Source: Prosopocoilus inquinatus (taxonomy: Eukaryota > Arthropoda > Insecta > Coleoptera > Lucanidae). From it: a stretch of DNA of 64,000 nucleotides. Positions 1-11,200 of this stretch are shown in pieces (position 1 is the first letter of the stretch; each line of letters begins with the position of its first letter). The DNA lies in NCBI GenBank assembly GCA_036172665.1, contig CM069877.1:13226501-13290500 (forward strand), in the 5' to 3' direction. The notes beneath the pieces were generated by a model. The model was given only the letters and a program-made list of their open reading frames with translations. It made no database searches and had not been told where the DNA came from. Made by a program: the position numbers and the translations under genes.

Positions 1-753
1 TTTTATTTTACCAAGTTAACAATGGCAGTAAAATATAAATTGTTATAGATGTGCATCCAAGACATGAATGCAGGAAGATTAAATTAATACGGAGACTTAA
101 ATTATTATTATTATTAATTATTAAATTAATACGGAGACTTATCCCACATCGTATTACCTACCGAGACAATTTATCATTTTAATAGAAATAAAAGTGCACA
201 AGGTAGGAGCTACAACTATGCAACAATCACTTTAAATAATTTTATTAAAGTGTAACAAGTATTATTATGTGTCAGTGATTAGCTGATTTATAAAAGTGGT
301 CAAAGTACAGTATTCTGAACAAAAACTGTTTAAAAAAAGTTTAATTTGCAGTAATTTTGAAGATATTCACACTTAAAGTCAAAAATAATGTGTACAGATA
401 AAGAAAGAATATATTGAATTGTAATTTTGAAAGCGTTTAGTAGTATTATGTGAACAAATATAAACGCCCATATTCTCTGTTAATTTTGCACAATTATCTT
501 ATAAAAAATTATTACCATATCACATCGTTCACACCTCAAAATTAGATCAAAAATTTACCTTATTTAATTGCCACTAATTTGTGAACGAATATAAATAGTG
601 ACATTTACAGATTTACTTCAATTTTATATCAATATTTACATTTTGTCATGTACATATTTGATGTGTTATTATCAGAAAAGCATTCTAAAAATGAACGTAA
701 GCATGTAACATAGAACATAACGTAAACTGGTAAACGTGAACATTAAACGTAAC
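1..753. other. AT-rich intergenic sequence, no gene seen
   Basis: No open frame with protein character, splice structure or RNA gene was seen. A short run near 60-140 repeats the phrase 'taatacggagactta' twice. Confidence 0.5.
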
Positions 754-1941
754 TTTTAGAAAAAATTTTGTGCAAATCGTTTTTGATTGCAGCGAGAACC
801 TCGAGCAGCCTCTGGACAGCTGTTTCAGCCCTGCTTGGGGCTTCTTCAGCAGAGACGTAGCTCGACATTCCCGCTGCAAACAAAAACGACTTGCCCAATT
901 TATTCGCATTTGCGATGTAAGAGTGATGAACAGATAAAATAGCGACATCTTACTATCGCTTTTTGACCTGACATTGCAGTAGGGTAGACAAATTGAAGCG
1001 GGATTTGCTCCTAATAAGTTCCCCATGCAAGGCGGCCATGCTTGCTGTCAAGGATAATGAAAATTTTAGAAAAAATTTTGTGCAAATCGTTTTTGATTGC
1101 AGCGAGAACCTCGAGCAGCCTCTGGACAGCTGTTTCAGCCCTGCTTGGGGCTTCTTCAGCAGAGACGTAGCTCGACATTCCCGCTGCAAACAAAAACGAC
1201 TTGCCCAATTTATTCGCATTTGCGATGTAAGAGTGATGAACAGATAAAATAGCGACATCTTACTATCGCTTTTTGACCTGACATTGCAGTAGGGTAGACA
1301 AATTGAAGCGGGATTTGCTCCTAATAAGTTCCCCATGCAAGGCGGCCATGCTTGCTGTCAAGGATAATGAAAATTTTAGAAAAAATTTTGTGCAAATCGT
1401 TTTTGATTGCAGCGAGAACCTCGAGCAGCCTCTGGACAGCTGTTTCAGCCCTGCTTGGGGCTTCTTCAGCAGAGACGTAGCTCGACATTCCCGCTGCAAA
1501 CAAAAACGACTTGCCCAATTTATTCGCATTTGCGATGTAAGAGTGATGAACAGATAAAATAGCGACATCTTACTATCGCTTTTTGACCTGACATTGCAGT
1601 AGGGTAGACAAATTGAAGCGGGATTTGCTCCTAATAAGTTCCCCATGCAAGGCGGCCATGCTTGCTGTCAAGGATAATGAAAATTTTAGAAAAAATTTTG
1701 TGCAAATCGTTTTTGATTGCAGCGAGAACCTCGAGCAGCCTCTGGACAGCTGTTTCAGCCCTGCTTGGGGCTTCTTCAGCAGAGACGTAGCTCGACATTC
1801 CCGCTGCAAACAAAAACGACTTGCCCAATTTATTCGCATTTGCGATGTAAGAGTGATGAACAGATAAAATAGCGACATCTTACTATCGCTTTTTGACCTG
1901 ACATTGCAGTAGGGTAGACAAATTGAAGCGGGATTTGCTCC
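754..1941. repeat. 310-bp tandem repeat array, about 3.8 units
   Basis: Units begin near 754, 1064, 1374 and 1684, exactly 310 bp apart, and look essentially identical by eye, which suggests recent amplification or conversion. The fourth unit breaks at 1941 and the sequence turns into an inverted partial unit. Each unit carries short inverted repeats, for example around AGCCCTGCTTGGGGCT, and leaves frames open on both strands (84, 65 and 127 codons). Those frames repeat with the unit and have no family resemblance, so I treat them as chance. The same family recurs at 1942-2510, 33670-33790, 55966-56695 and 61758-61925, with a 48-bp piece at 20617-20664. Confidence 0.9.
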
Positions 1942-2510
1942 AGAGGCTGCTCGAGGTTCTCGCTGCAATCAAAAACGATTTGCACAAAATTTTTTCTAAA
2001 ATTTTCATTATCCTTGACAGCAAGCATGGCCGCCTTGCATGGGGAACTTATTAGGAGCAAATCCCGCTTCAATTTGTCTACCCTACTGCAATGTCAGGTC
2101 AAAAAGCGATAGTAAGATGTCGCTATTTTATCTGTTCATTAAACGTAACGTCTAATTCTAGTAATCTGTCTAACGTCAAAACAATAAGCATATAAACATA
2201 TAAAATAGCGACATCTTACTATCGCTTTTTGACCTAACATTGCAGTAGGATAGACAAATTGAAGCGGGATTTGTCTATCCTACTGCAATGTTAGGTCAAA
2301 AAGCGATAGTAAGATGTCGCTATTTTATATGTTCATCATTCTTACATCGCATTTGCGAATAAATTGGGCAAGTCGTTTTTGGTCTGCAGTGGGAATGTCG
2401 AGCTACGTTTCTGCTGAAGAAGCCCCAAGCAGGGCTGAAACAGCTGTCCAGAGGCTGCTCGAGGTTCTCACTGCAATCAAAAACGATTTGCACAAAATTT
2501 TTCTAAAATA
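1942..2510. repeat. Inverted and hairpin partial copies of the 310-bp repeat
   Basis: 1942-2139 is a reverse-orientation partial unit fused directly to the array. After about 50 bp of unrelated sequence, 2191-2510 begins in forward orientation (ATAAAATAGCGACATC) and folds back on itself near 2270, so that 2199-2332 forms an almost perfect hairpin. It then runs on in reverse to the unit end. Confidence 0.85.
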
Positions 2511-2589
2511 AGCATATATTAATAAACAAATTTAAAATAAGTAAAAAATAAGTTAATTACATAATTATTTTAAATATAAATAAATTGGA

Positions 2590-2805
2590 ATGGATTCTAA
2601 TCAGTCTACAATCTCGCAGCAAAGCGCTGTCAAAAGTTACACGAAGGAAATTAAATCTCTTAATAATGATCCGACGAAGTACACAAATTCACACAATTCG
2701 TTACCTAAACTGCCAAAAAATAAAATTCTATTCATTACAAACCTTTCAAAATTCGAGAACAATATAACAAATTCATTTGATTATACAGTATTTGTAAAAA
2801 AATAA
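2590..2805 (+). CDS. Possible small open frame of 71 codons, unrecognised
   Basis: A polar Ser/Asn/Lys-rich frame runs from ATG at 2590 to TAA at 2803, next to the 310-bp repeat. No signal peptide, membrane segment or known motif is visible, and no flanking splice sites stand out. It reads slightly more like protein than the surrounding AT-rich chance frames, but nothing proves it is expressed. It could equally be a relic. Confidence 0.15.
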   Translation: MDSNQSTISQQSAVKSYTKEIKSLNNDPTKYTNSHNSLPKLPKNKILFITNLSKFENNITNSFDYTVFVKK

Positions 2806-3093
2806 GAAATATAAAATAAATAAAATCTATATAGATAAAATGAATACTTTGTTTAATTATATAATAAGATATCAAATTATGAAAAAAGAGAAATTCTTCT
2901 AATGAAAGTTATTGTTGATAAATATTATAATTTTATTCCATACAATGATGAACAGTAATTATATATTAATTTGAAAATTTAATAAACGAAAAATAAAACG
3001 ATTAGACCGTAAAAATTTTGAAAGAATTTTTTTGTAATAAATGAAGTTTAATGAGTTACGAAAATACTGTATTTAAAACAAACTACCATATAC

Positions 3094-4570
3094 AGACTGT
3101 CCGTTCTACGAGTGCCACTATGGGAATCTCGCTTATCTTAAGAGATACATAGTTGGTTAAATTAGGGCAAAGTTGCACATTTTCATGCTGAATAATAATC
3201 TGAAAAGAAATTTGAAATATCTTCAATGGTTTTGAAAATTTCGCAAAGAAACAAAAATTTTTGATTTTCGTTTTTAATTTTTTTACCCTAAACTAATCAT
3301 ACTAGGCATTTCTAACGAAGACATTATTTAAACACTTTTTTATGAGGAATTCGAATATGGTATCGCAATTTCAATAATTTTCAAGATGGCGGGAAAACAC
3401 CTAGTAACTTCAGTAACATTTTTTCTTATGGACGCCATTTTGCATTTTAACATTTTGAGATTACGTTTTTTTTTTCTTTCTTTACAATGATGTATCACAC
3501 ATGGTGGTCCAATATCACATTTTTTCCAAAAATACAATTTTTCATTTTTTGCGAAGAGTGCTTTGGAAAAACAAAACGTTCTTTTATTGTGAACAATAGT
3601 TTGACAGTTTGATCCTATTTCAAATCTTATCATTTACGTTTGTGCTAAACTAATCATACTAGAGATTTCTAACAAAGAGACATTATGCAGACACTTTTTT
3701 ATTGACAATTCGAAATTGGCATCGCCGAAATACATAATAAGAATAGGTAATAATAGAAAATTCTGAAACTTCTCTTGAGGAGACAGGTGGATTTTAGTAT
3801 TTGTAACTATATAAAATGTTTACCTCTTCCAAAATTTCCGGCTTATATTCGTTGGGCTTATCGCCATATTTTCGTCTACGTCCTTTAAACGTTGTTGCCG
3901 CTCTGGATAACGCTGCAAATACTTTTTCCGCAGTCACGAGGGCATTCCGATGTGAAGTGTAATAAATTTGTATCACGTCTCTTTGTTCTTCACTTGAAAA
4001 AGGTATTTTCGCCCGACAAAACTAGCGCAAACGTAAATGACAAGACTTGACATAGGATCAAACTGTCAAACTTTTGTTCAGAATAAAAGAACGTTTTGTA
4101 TTTTCCAAAGCACTCTCCGCAAAAAATTGAAAAATTGCATTTTTGGTAAAAATGTGATATTGGACCACCATGTGTGATATATCGTTGTAAAGACAAAAAA
4201 AAAATAATCTGAAAACGTTAAAATCCAAAATGGCGTCCATAAGAAAAAATGAAGATACTAGGTGTTTCTCCGCCATCTTGAAAATTATTGAAAAGGGAAT
4301 GTCATATTCGAATTCCTCATAAAAAAGTGTCTGAATAACATCTTGGTTAGAAATGCCTAGTACGATTAGTTTAGGGTAAAAAAAATTAAAAACCTAAACC
4401 AGCAATCTTTGTTTTCTTGCGAAATTTTCAAAACCACTGAAGATATTTCAAATTTCTTTTCAGATTATTATTCAGCACGAAAATGCGCAACTTTGCCCTA
4501 ATTTAACCAACTTTGTATCTCTTAAGATAAGCGAGATCCCCATGGTGGCACTCGAGAAACGGACAGCCTG
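3094..4570. mobile_element. TA-flanked long-inverted-repeat element, copy 1 (1.48 kb)
   Basis: The ends read CAGACTGTCCGTT... and ...ACGGACAGCCTG, each flanked by TA. The inverted arms are several hundred bases long and match into the AAGATGGCGG region at about 3383 and 4267. The centre (about 3650-4060) has no intact transposase. The TA target and CAG start fit a non-autonomous Tc1/mariner-like element. A second copy lies at 15117-16447. Confidence 0.8.
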
Positions 4571-4958
4571 TATATAAAGAATGAGCAATGCATTAGAGAA
4601 CAATTATTAATTAGAACACGAAGTAACATGAGACATTCTCAATTACTTCCCTAGTTAATTTCAAATTTCGATGAACAAATAAATTTTTTTCAAGTTTTAC
4701 TAGAATTTACGCAAATTTTATTGACTTTTCCATTCAGAATACCATACAATAATGTAGGTACTCATCAACTGTAATTTTGTAAATAAACACAATTTATATA
4801 AATATGCAAATAATAACATACCTTGTTAAGTTACATATCTCGAAAAGTGAAGCATATTTTGTTTTTTCCCACTAAAACAGCATATAGCAACATGCTTATC
4901 AACAATATTTATTGTAGATAAACATATTTCATATATATTATTTATATTATTATAGTTA
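4571..4958. other. AT-rich intergenic spacer
   Basis: No gene or repeat was recognised. This stretch lies directly downstream of the stop codon of the minus-strand gene at 4959-5704 and should include its 3' UTR. Confidence 0.4.
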
Positions 4959-5704
4959 TTAAATCAATCCTGCAACGTACATGCCTTTTTCTTCTACCGC
5001 TATCTAAAATTAAAGAAAAAACAATTACAAGTTATGTTTCTTGTTTTAATAAATTACTACCTTCATATTTGCCATGTTTTCATGCAATGTGCCCAATGGC
5101 AGCTGTCCGGGGCTTTGTACAACAAACTCAAAATTTGGTGCGTCACATTTGCACATTACACCGTAGTCTATAATAGCGTTACTCGAAAGGTGAATATTAA
5201 TAATGGCGGTATTTAATGGGTGATGTTTCTCTAACATATTAAAATTCTTCTTTAAGTCGCCCCCTTCTCCAGGTAATAGTGCACAATCATCTAAATTATA
5301 TTCTACACGCCATAAACAATACGGTTTCTTTCTGGATCTCACCCAACTAACCTTAACAATTTTAAAATTTTGGGGGCAAAATCTCTTGAATGCCTTTTCA
5401 GCTTGGATTATGTTTTCTTGCTTGGCACATTCAACATCCGCCGGTAACGTCTCTAAAATATTATAGATAAAGTTTAAAGCTGGATTCATTTGTAGGCGAT
5501 TTTTCATCGCCGCGTTACTTGATTGGTTTGTCTAGTTAAACAAAATATATACTTTTAAATTAGGCCAATAGAATCGTGTAAAATTTTAACGCTAACGCAA
5601 AACGCCTAGAAATGAATTTGGCTTAAGTAAAAATTACTAAGCAATTACTTACTATTCCCTAAATTTGGATAGTTCTCAATCTCCACGTTCCAAGTGTCAG
5701 ACAT
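4959..5704 (-). CDS. Unrecognised three-exon gene, 171-residue protein
   Basis: Exons on the minus strand are 5704-5653 (starting MSDTWNVEI), 5479-5061 and 5003-4959 (ending GMYVAGLI, stop TAA). Donors are GTAAGT at 5652 and GTAGTA at 5060; acceptors are AG at 5481-5480 and 5005-5004. The phases join without a frameshift, giving 516 nt including stop. The product has no signal peptide or membrane span. It looks like a small globular intracellular protein with several Cys and Trp residues (for example WVRSRKKPYCLWRVEYN). I do not recognise the family and infer no function. The first intron is filled by a 148-bp MITE whose inner edge contains the acceptor AG. If that acceptor is wrong, translation could instead start at the ATG at 5507. 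Exon 2 is the best-supported part. Confidence 0.6.
5477..5624. mobile_element. 148-bp MITE in intron 1 of the 4959-5704 gene
   Basis: The ends are imperfect inverted repeats: AAGCTGGATTCATTTGTAGG on the left and the complement of CCTAGAAATGAATTTGGCTT on the right. A second copy at 35578-35738 has the same ends and interior (including GGCCAATAGAATCG), so the boundaries are supported by two copies. The left end overlaps the inferred 3' splice site of the host gene. Confidence 0.75.
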
Positions 5705-5741
5705 TTTAAACTAGTATTTACACCATAGATAAAAGATATAT

Positions 5742-7092
5742 TAGGGGTGCGTTTCATTTGCGCGCTTATGCGCAGTGTTGCCAGAGGTGGTGATTTATCA
5801 CCAGATCTGGAGATTTTTGTTATTCGTTAATTGCCCGGTGATTATTTTTAAAAGCTCGGGATAATCTGGCGCTTTTTCATAAAATATAAACAAAAAAAAA
5901 TTTATAACATTAAAATGATTTTAAGTTTCAATGATAAAAGTTGAGGCGTTAGACTGCATTCTCACCTCGTCTTTAATTTAGCAACGACGTCTAGCTATAT
6001 CTTTATGTTTATTTTAATCACGGCTTTAGTTAGAGATTAGAGACGACTTTAATCATAAGATGAGAATATGGCCCGTCGTCTTTTTGCGATAGCTGCTTTC
6101 TTTCGCTCACAAAATGGTGATCCAGACGTGTTTTGATCCAAAACAGACATTCTTTTCTTTGAATCTTTCTATTTTTAAAGCTTGTTTGGATTCAAATATG
6201 GTTATTTACAAAGGAACTGTCAATCAAAAATTCAAGTCAGGTGTTTTGTTCCAACAACTACGACACTCAGGTCCAAACTATTCGAAACACGACTCAAAGT
6301 TTTAAGCGAAAGAAAGCACCTGATATCGAATATCGAGTATCTGTCAACAGTATCAACCGTCACTTTTTTCCCGCCAATTTAAGAATATTTACAAGAAGCC
6401 ACTTTTTCTTCGTAAACTGTAAACTCTTTTGTACAGATTCATATATTTTTAGTTGTGTTAAGAATTAGAAAATTTAAACACAAGACGACATTTTACAATC
6501 GAAAATAGGCAATTACAGTTTCCTGTAATTTTTTAAACACGATTTTCCAGATGACACTTAAAAAAATTCTAAGCTTTCAGATTTGACAAGTTCATAACTT
6601 TTGTAAAATCTGAAATCAATCGCATTTAAATACCATTTTGAAAAAAACAAAAAAATTGCAGGAAACTGTAACTGTCCACTATCGATTTTTGCTTTCGACC
6701 GTACATTCGCTTAAAGCGAATTAGGAAAAATATTTAAAGCTTATGTTTTTTTTTCTTTAATCATTTTGTACCCAAATTTAATAAAACAATTTTGAACCGT
6801 CAATATAATAACGTCAAAAATTTAAATGAACGACAAATTAGTAGAATAAAAAATAAATAAACTGGTGATTTTCAGTTGGTAACTGGTGACTTTCTGTTAG
6901 ACCTGGTGACTTAAATTTTAATCGTCTGGCAACACTGCTGATGCGCTTTGAGCTATTGTGCACACAACAGCCAAAAGAAACACTTTTGCTTATAGCGCCT
7001 GATGCGACTAAGCGCCAAAGGAAACAGCAGAAAATAGCGCTTGTAAGCGTAAGCGCTTGAAGCGTATGAGCGCGTAAACGAAATGCACCCTA
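5742..7092. mobile_element. Host MITE split by a hAT-like insertion
   Basis: The outer ends TAGGGGTGCGTTTCATTTGC (5742) and the complement at 7092 (GAAATGCACCCTA) are inverted repeats. The right half (6946-7092) is a GCGC-rich palindromic stretch with several AAGCG motifs. The element is interrupted at 5773-6937 by the hAT-like element. Confidence 0.65.
5773..6937. mobile_element. hAT-like element, 1165 bp, 8-bp target duplication
   Basis: Terminal inverted repeats are CAGTGTTGCCAGA and TCTGGCAACACTG. The flanks are CTTATGCG (5765-5772) and CTGATGCG (6938-6945), an 8-bp target duplication with one mismatch, as expected for the hAT superfamily. No transposase frame remains. An inner inverted pair around 6510 and 6660 (CAGTTTCCTG / CAGGAAACTG) is a nested relative of the element at 63623-63850. 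A fragment of this hAT interior also occurs at 60893-61055. Confidence 0.8.
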
Positions 7093-8234
7093 GATGTCAA
7101 AGCCAACGTTGTATATGTGGAGCAACAAAATGCGCGCCTCGCGCGGCCTGGGGGGATTTAAAATAAAAAATGCGCGTAATTTAAAAATATTTCTGCGTTA
7201 ACGGTTTAAGTATTGTTGAGAAAAATTAAATAATCTAATACATTAAGCTGCATTCTTGCCCAAGATACTAGTTTAGGGATATTCCAGAAGAATGAACGGA
7301 CAATTTGTGATTTTCTTTCTATAAATTGCTTTTGCTCGGATCGTTTTTCGCTCCGGTGCTTAATAAGGCCGTGCGACCGTGATAGCCAAACAAGCGCATT
7401 TTCGCTTACCATTCTCTCTTACCTTATTTTTATCATAAATTGTCCTGTTCGTTCGCCTGGGATGGCCGCAAATGAAACTTAAACGTTTATAATTAAAGAA
7501 AAAATCGAATTAATACTTTGGCTTCTGACAACTGATTCCAAACTTTTCAAAATCAATAAAAGGTAACCATGGTAACTTAAAAATATGCTAAGGATTACAG
7601 ATTACTGTAAACAGAATGCCATCACTGCCATCCTAGCGACCTGGGGGGGAATTATAATTGCGTTTAAAACTGTGGCAATAGACATAAGCCCCTGTGAGCG
7701 AGAGTTTGTTAAAACATGTTTAAATAATCCCGCCAAAATATTGACGAGCGCGACTTACGTCATATAGAATTACCTGTTCATTGGTTATTTTCACTTTCAA
7801 TACAGTTTCCGTCTTTTTCTCTTTTCCTTTGCCAGCATTTGAATATATTTTGCTAGTTAATCAAATAGATGGATCTATGCTTTGTTTAATTATTAAACTT
7901 TTGCAAGCTGATATCGCTAAGACATAACTCAATTGTTGCGCGCAATATCCGATGAACGTGCGTATATACCAACGTAAACAGGCGAATTACCAACGTCAAC
8001 ATAGCGCTGTCTCCAAACGCAACGCCGCAAATGTCAAGAAGTTCGATGGTGGTAGTCAGCGAATGTCAAACTTTTCTACCCTTAAATATTAAGAAGAGAA
8101 TTATTGTTAATATTTTTTTTTAAGATGGCTGCGTAAGTGGTAGGCGTAACTGAAGAACACGGCCAACTAATATTAGCATTCTCATTGATTATTCAAAGCA
8201 ATCGCGTGCGAAACAGAAATAGCAAATCCACACA
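7093..8234. other. Region upstream of ANO8, no confirmed gene
   Basis: This stretch should hold the ANO8 promoter and 5' UTR, but no TATA box or initiator can be assigned with confidence. A minus-strand frame of 68 codons (7412-7206) has no recognisable similarity. Confidence 0.4.
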
Positions 8235-11200
8235 ATGACAGAAGAGGGGTCGATGGCGACGAGTCAAGAGCACTCGTTCCCTCATGAACAAGAGCAAGAA
8301 AGTAGCACCAGGAGAAGGAAATTGGTTGAATGTGCCCAGGAGACTTTCGAGCAGGGTGAGTGGTACTTGATTAGGGTGTCTTTAAATTTCATTTTAATTT
8401 CTGTGTTTACAGCGTCAGAATTAATTAAACGCAAGATACCTTGTGCGAGACACTTTCTCGCACCGAAGAGGTTGTGGCTAAAGAGGGTGTCCACGCCGAA
8501 TTGTGATGTCGTCGTGGTGTTTCCTCCCAACACAGAGGATTCTGTTTTGTTGTGGTTGTTGTCGAGGTTGAGACAATCTCCTGGCTTAACGGTTCATGTT
8601 AGACATCATGCTTCAACGCAAAGCAGTGCTTTTTATCTCACAGCTCCGTTTACAGTGTAAGTAACTTTTTTTCAAAAACATTGACACTATTACCTTTATG
8701 AAATTATTAGAATTGATTGTTTGATTTTTCTTAAGTCTTTTTAAAGTTACCCTTGTGAAGAAGTTTTGTAGATTAGCGCCATCTATTGTTCAAAGATTTA
8801 TGAAGGTACTAAGATTGACATTATTTCTTAAAAATAAACATTTTGATTTATTTAGCATTTAAAGTAACAATGAGTGGAAAGCATTGTGCTATTGATAAGT
8901 GTATGATATACTACAATAATGATTCAAATTTCACGTCGACAAGCCCTTGTTCTACAAAACATGCATAGATGGCGCTGTCGTAACACAATTTACAAAGTTG
9001 GTGAAACTGATACTCTATTTTTTATTAATAGGCGGAAATTTTCAGATTGTTATAATCTGTTAGACAACTAGCAGACGACAAAGAAATTTCTAAGTTGACC
9101 CCAATCGTTACCGACTAGTTGCTGTTTTAATAAAATAGATAAAAGAACACAAATAATTGACTAATGGGAGAGTCACATTCATTTACAACTTCGCGTTTTC
9201 CGTCTATCCAGCTCTACCAACTTTGCACAATTTTTAACAATTTCCAAGTACAATTTCGCTTAAAAGCAAAAGCTACAAGAAATGTTAATCGATTAATTGT
9301 TAATTGTCAAAGTAATGTAATTATGCGAACACTGATAAGGTTCTCATTTACCGGAAAAATCGAAAAAGTCAGGAAATTTGCTCGTTTTAATGCAAAAGTT
9401 AGTGAAATTAATTAATTAACTGGAAATTTAAATCAGATTTATTTTCTAAAATTAGAAAAAGAAATGAGGAATTGTTTTAAATATCTGAAAAATTAATAAA
9501 CTTGCTTAACTGTAAGTTTTTAACAAAAAAAAAATTCTCGTGTTTTCAATAGAGGCAACCATACAAACAACGACTGTGTTGATTGGGTTGCCTGCATTGA
9601 CACTTCTTCTTTTCTGAAAAGTCTAATTTCTTATTTTTTAAACGAGCAGGCATGTTATTAAAAGTAATTGTTTTTAATTTTTAAATGTAAATAAATACTT
9701 CTTTCCATAATACACGTGATAATAAAAAAAAATAATAAATTGCTAGTTTTTGTACATCTATTATTTCTATTCTGAAGTCAGCAAAAAGTTGTTTAAATAT
9801 GTAATAATTAGGAAAGAAAAGCATAATCGCTGTCAATAGTGAAAGTTTTTTTGATGGTCATCTTGATGCTGTCTTGTGTGAAAGTGGCAAGATAACGCCA
9901 AACTTGATCGAAATAAAGAGAATAATTTATTTCAAATTTCGCGCCGTCAAATGGCAGTTCGAAAAAATATGCATAGATGGCGGCATTTTTTTTTTTTTTT
10001 TCAAATAGAGCACATACCAACAAATCTCTGGCACGTGCTTATGTGCTCTATTTGCAATAGTATTGTGAGTCGGTAACTTTACCAGTGTTACCGTTTGTTA
10101 CCCCTGTTGTCAAGGTAATGTAAATTGTCCGAATGATCGATTTGCAAACATGCAAATTGCAGGTAAACTAATGAAACAAACTGTTAAGGAATACTTTTAA
10201 TTGCTTTGGAAAAACGTAAATACTAAGTTAAAGGAAATAAGTAACGAGTGTTGAATAAAAAAAAAAACGGTCAAGTAGGCTGTAGTTTTGTTGTCGGGAA
10301 CGCATGTCGTGATTGACATCATTTGAATTTTAACTTTGACGGTTAACCTAACCAACAAAACTCGAAAGCTGCTCCTGCAATTTTTTTCCTGACATTTATC
10401 ATTAATATAAATATTCTGTAATACACGTTTCTTTTTGAAATGTCTTCTTTGAGTTAAAGTGAGGTTAGAAGTGCAAGTTACGCTTCACGCTAGCCGTATG
10501 AAGAACTCTACGCGAGACGTTCAGAATAAATTCATAGCTGTTTAGACCGTTTTTTTTAATTGAACACTCGTTACTTCATAACCTAAAGTGATTTCGATTT
10601 TTTTAGTGGAAATAATGTTAATATTGGAAACTTTAATTTAAAAAAGAAGCAAACAATGTAATGTGCTTTCGATATCAGATTAATCACAAAATTTAGTAAA
10701 TATAAAATTTTAGTTAAAAGTGTAATTGGTAAGTCCGACGCGAGATGTCGCCACTTGAGTTTTAGTTGGTAATGTTTCGGTAACATAAACGATAAGATAA
10801 CGTTAAAAATAAATTATCGGTAATTTAACTGCACTAATTTGTACATAGGTGCGTGCTCTATTTGAAAAATAAATTAAATTAAAAAAATAATAATAAATGG
10901 ACGATTTTTTCAAATAGAGCATGTACAGTTGCGGCCCTTGAAATCTGGTACACTGATAATTGACATCAGTGTAATTTTGTAATGTGTAAATCAAACCTTC
11001 ATCTATCATTTTGATGTCAGTGTCAAGTTTGACAAATCCATAGCACGATTGACAGTAATTTGAGTGACGTTTATTTGTGTACCAATTTTCAAAGGCCGCA
11101 ACTGTACCTGTGTGTTCTATTTGAAAAAAAAAATGTAATTAAAAAATAATAAATGAATGAATGTTCATTTGGAGCGATTTAAGTAGGAACATAGGTCCTT

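Noticed and set aside
685..2072. Repeated 127-, 84- and 65-codon frames on both strands
   Set aside because: They recur every 310 bp with the tandem unit, overlap each other on both strands, and show no family motif.
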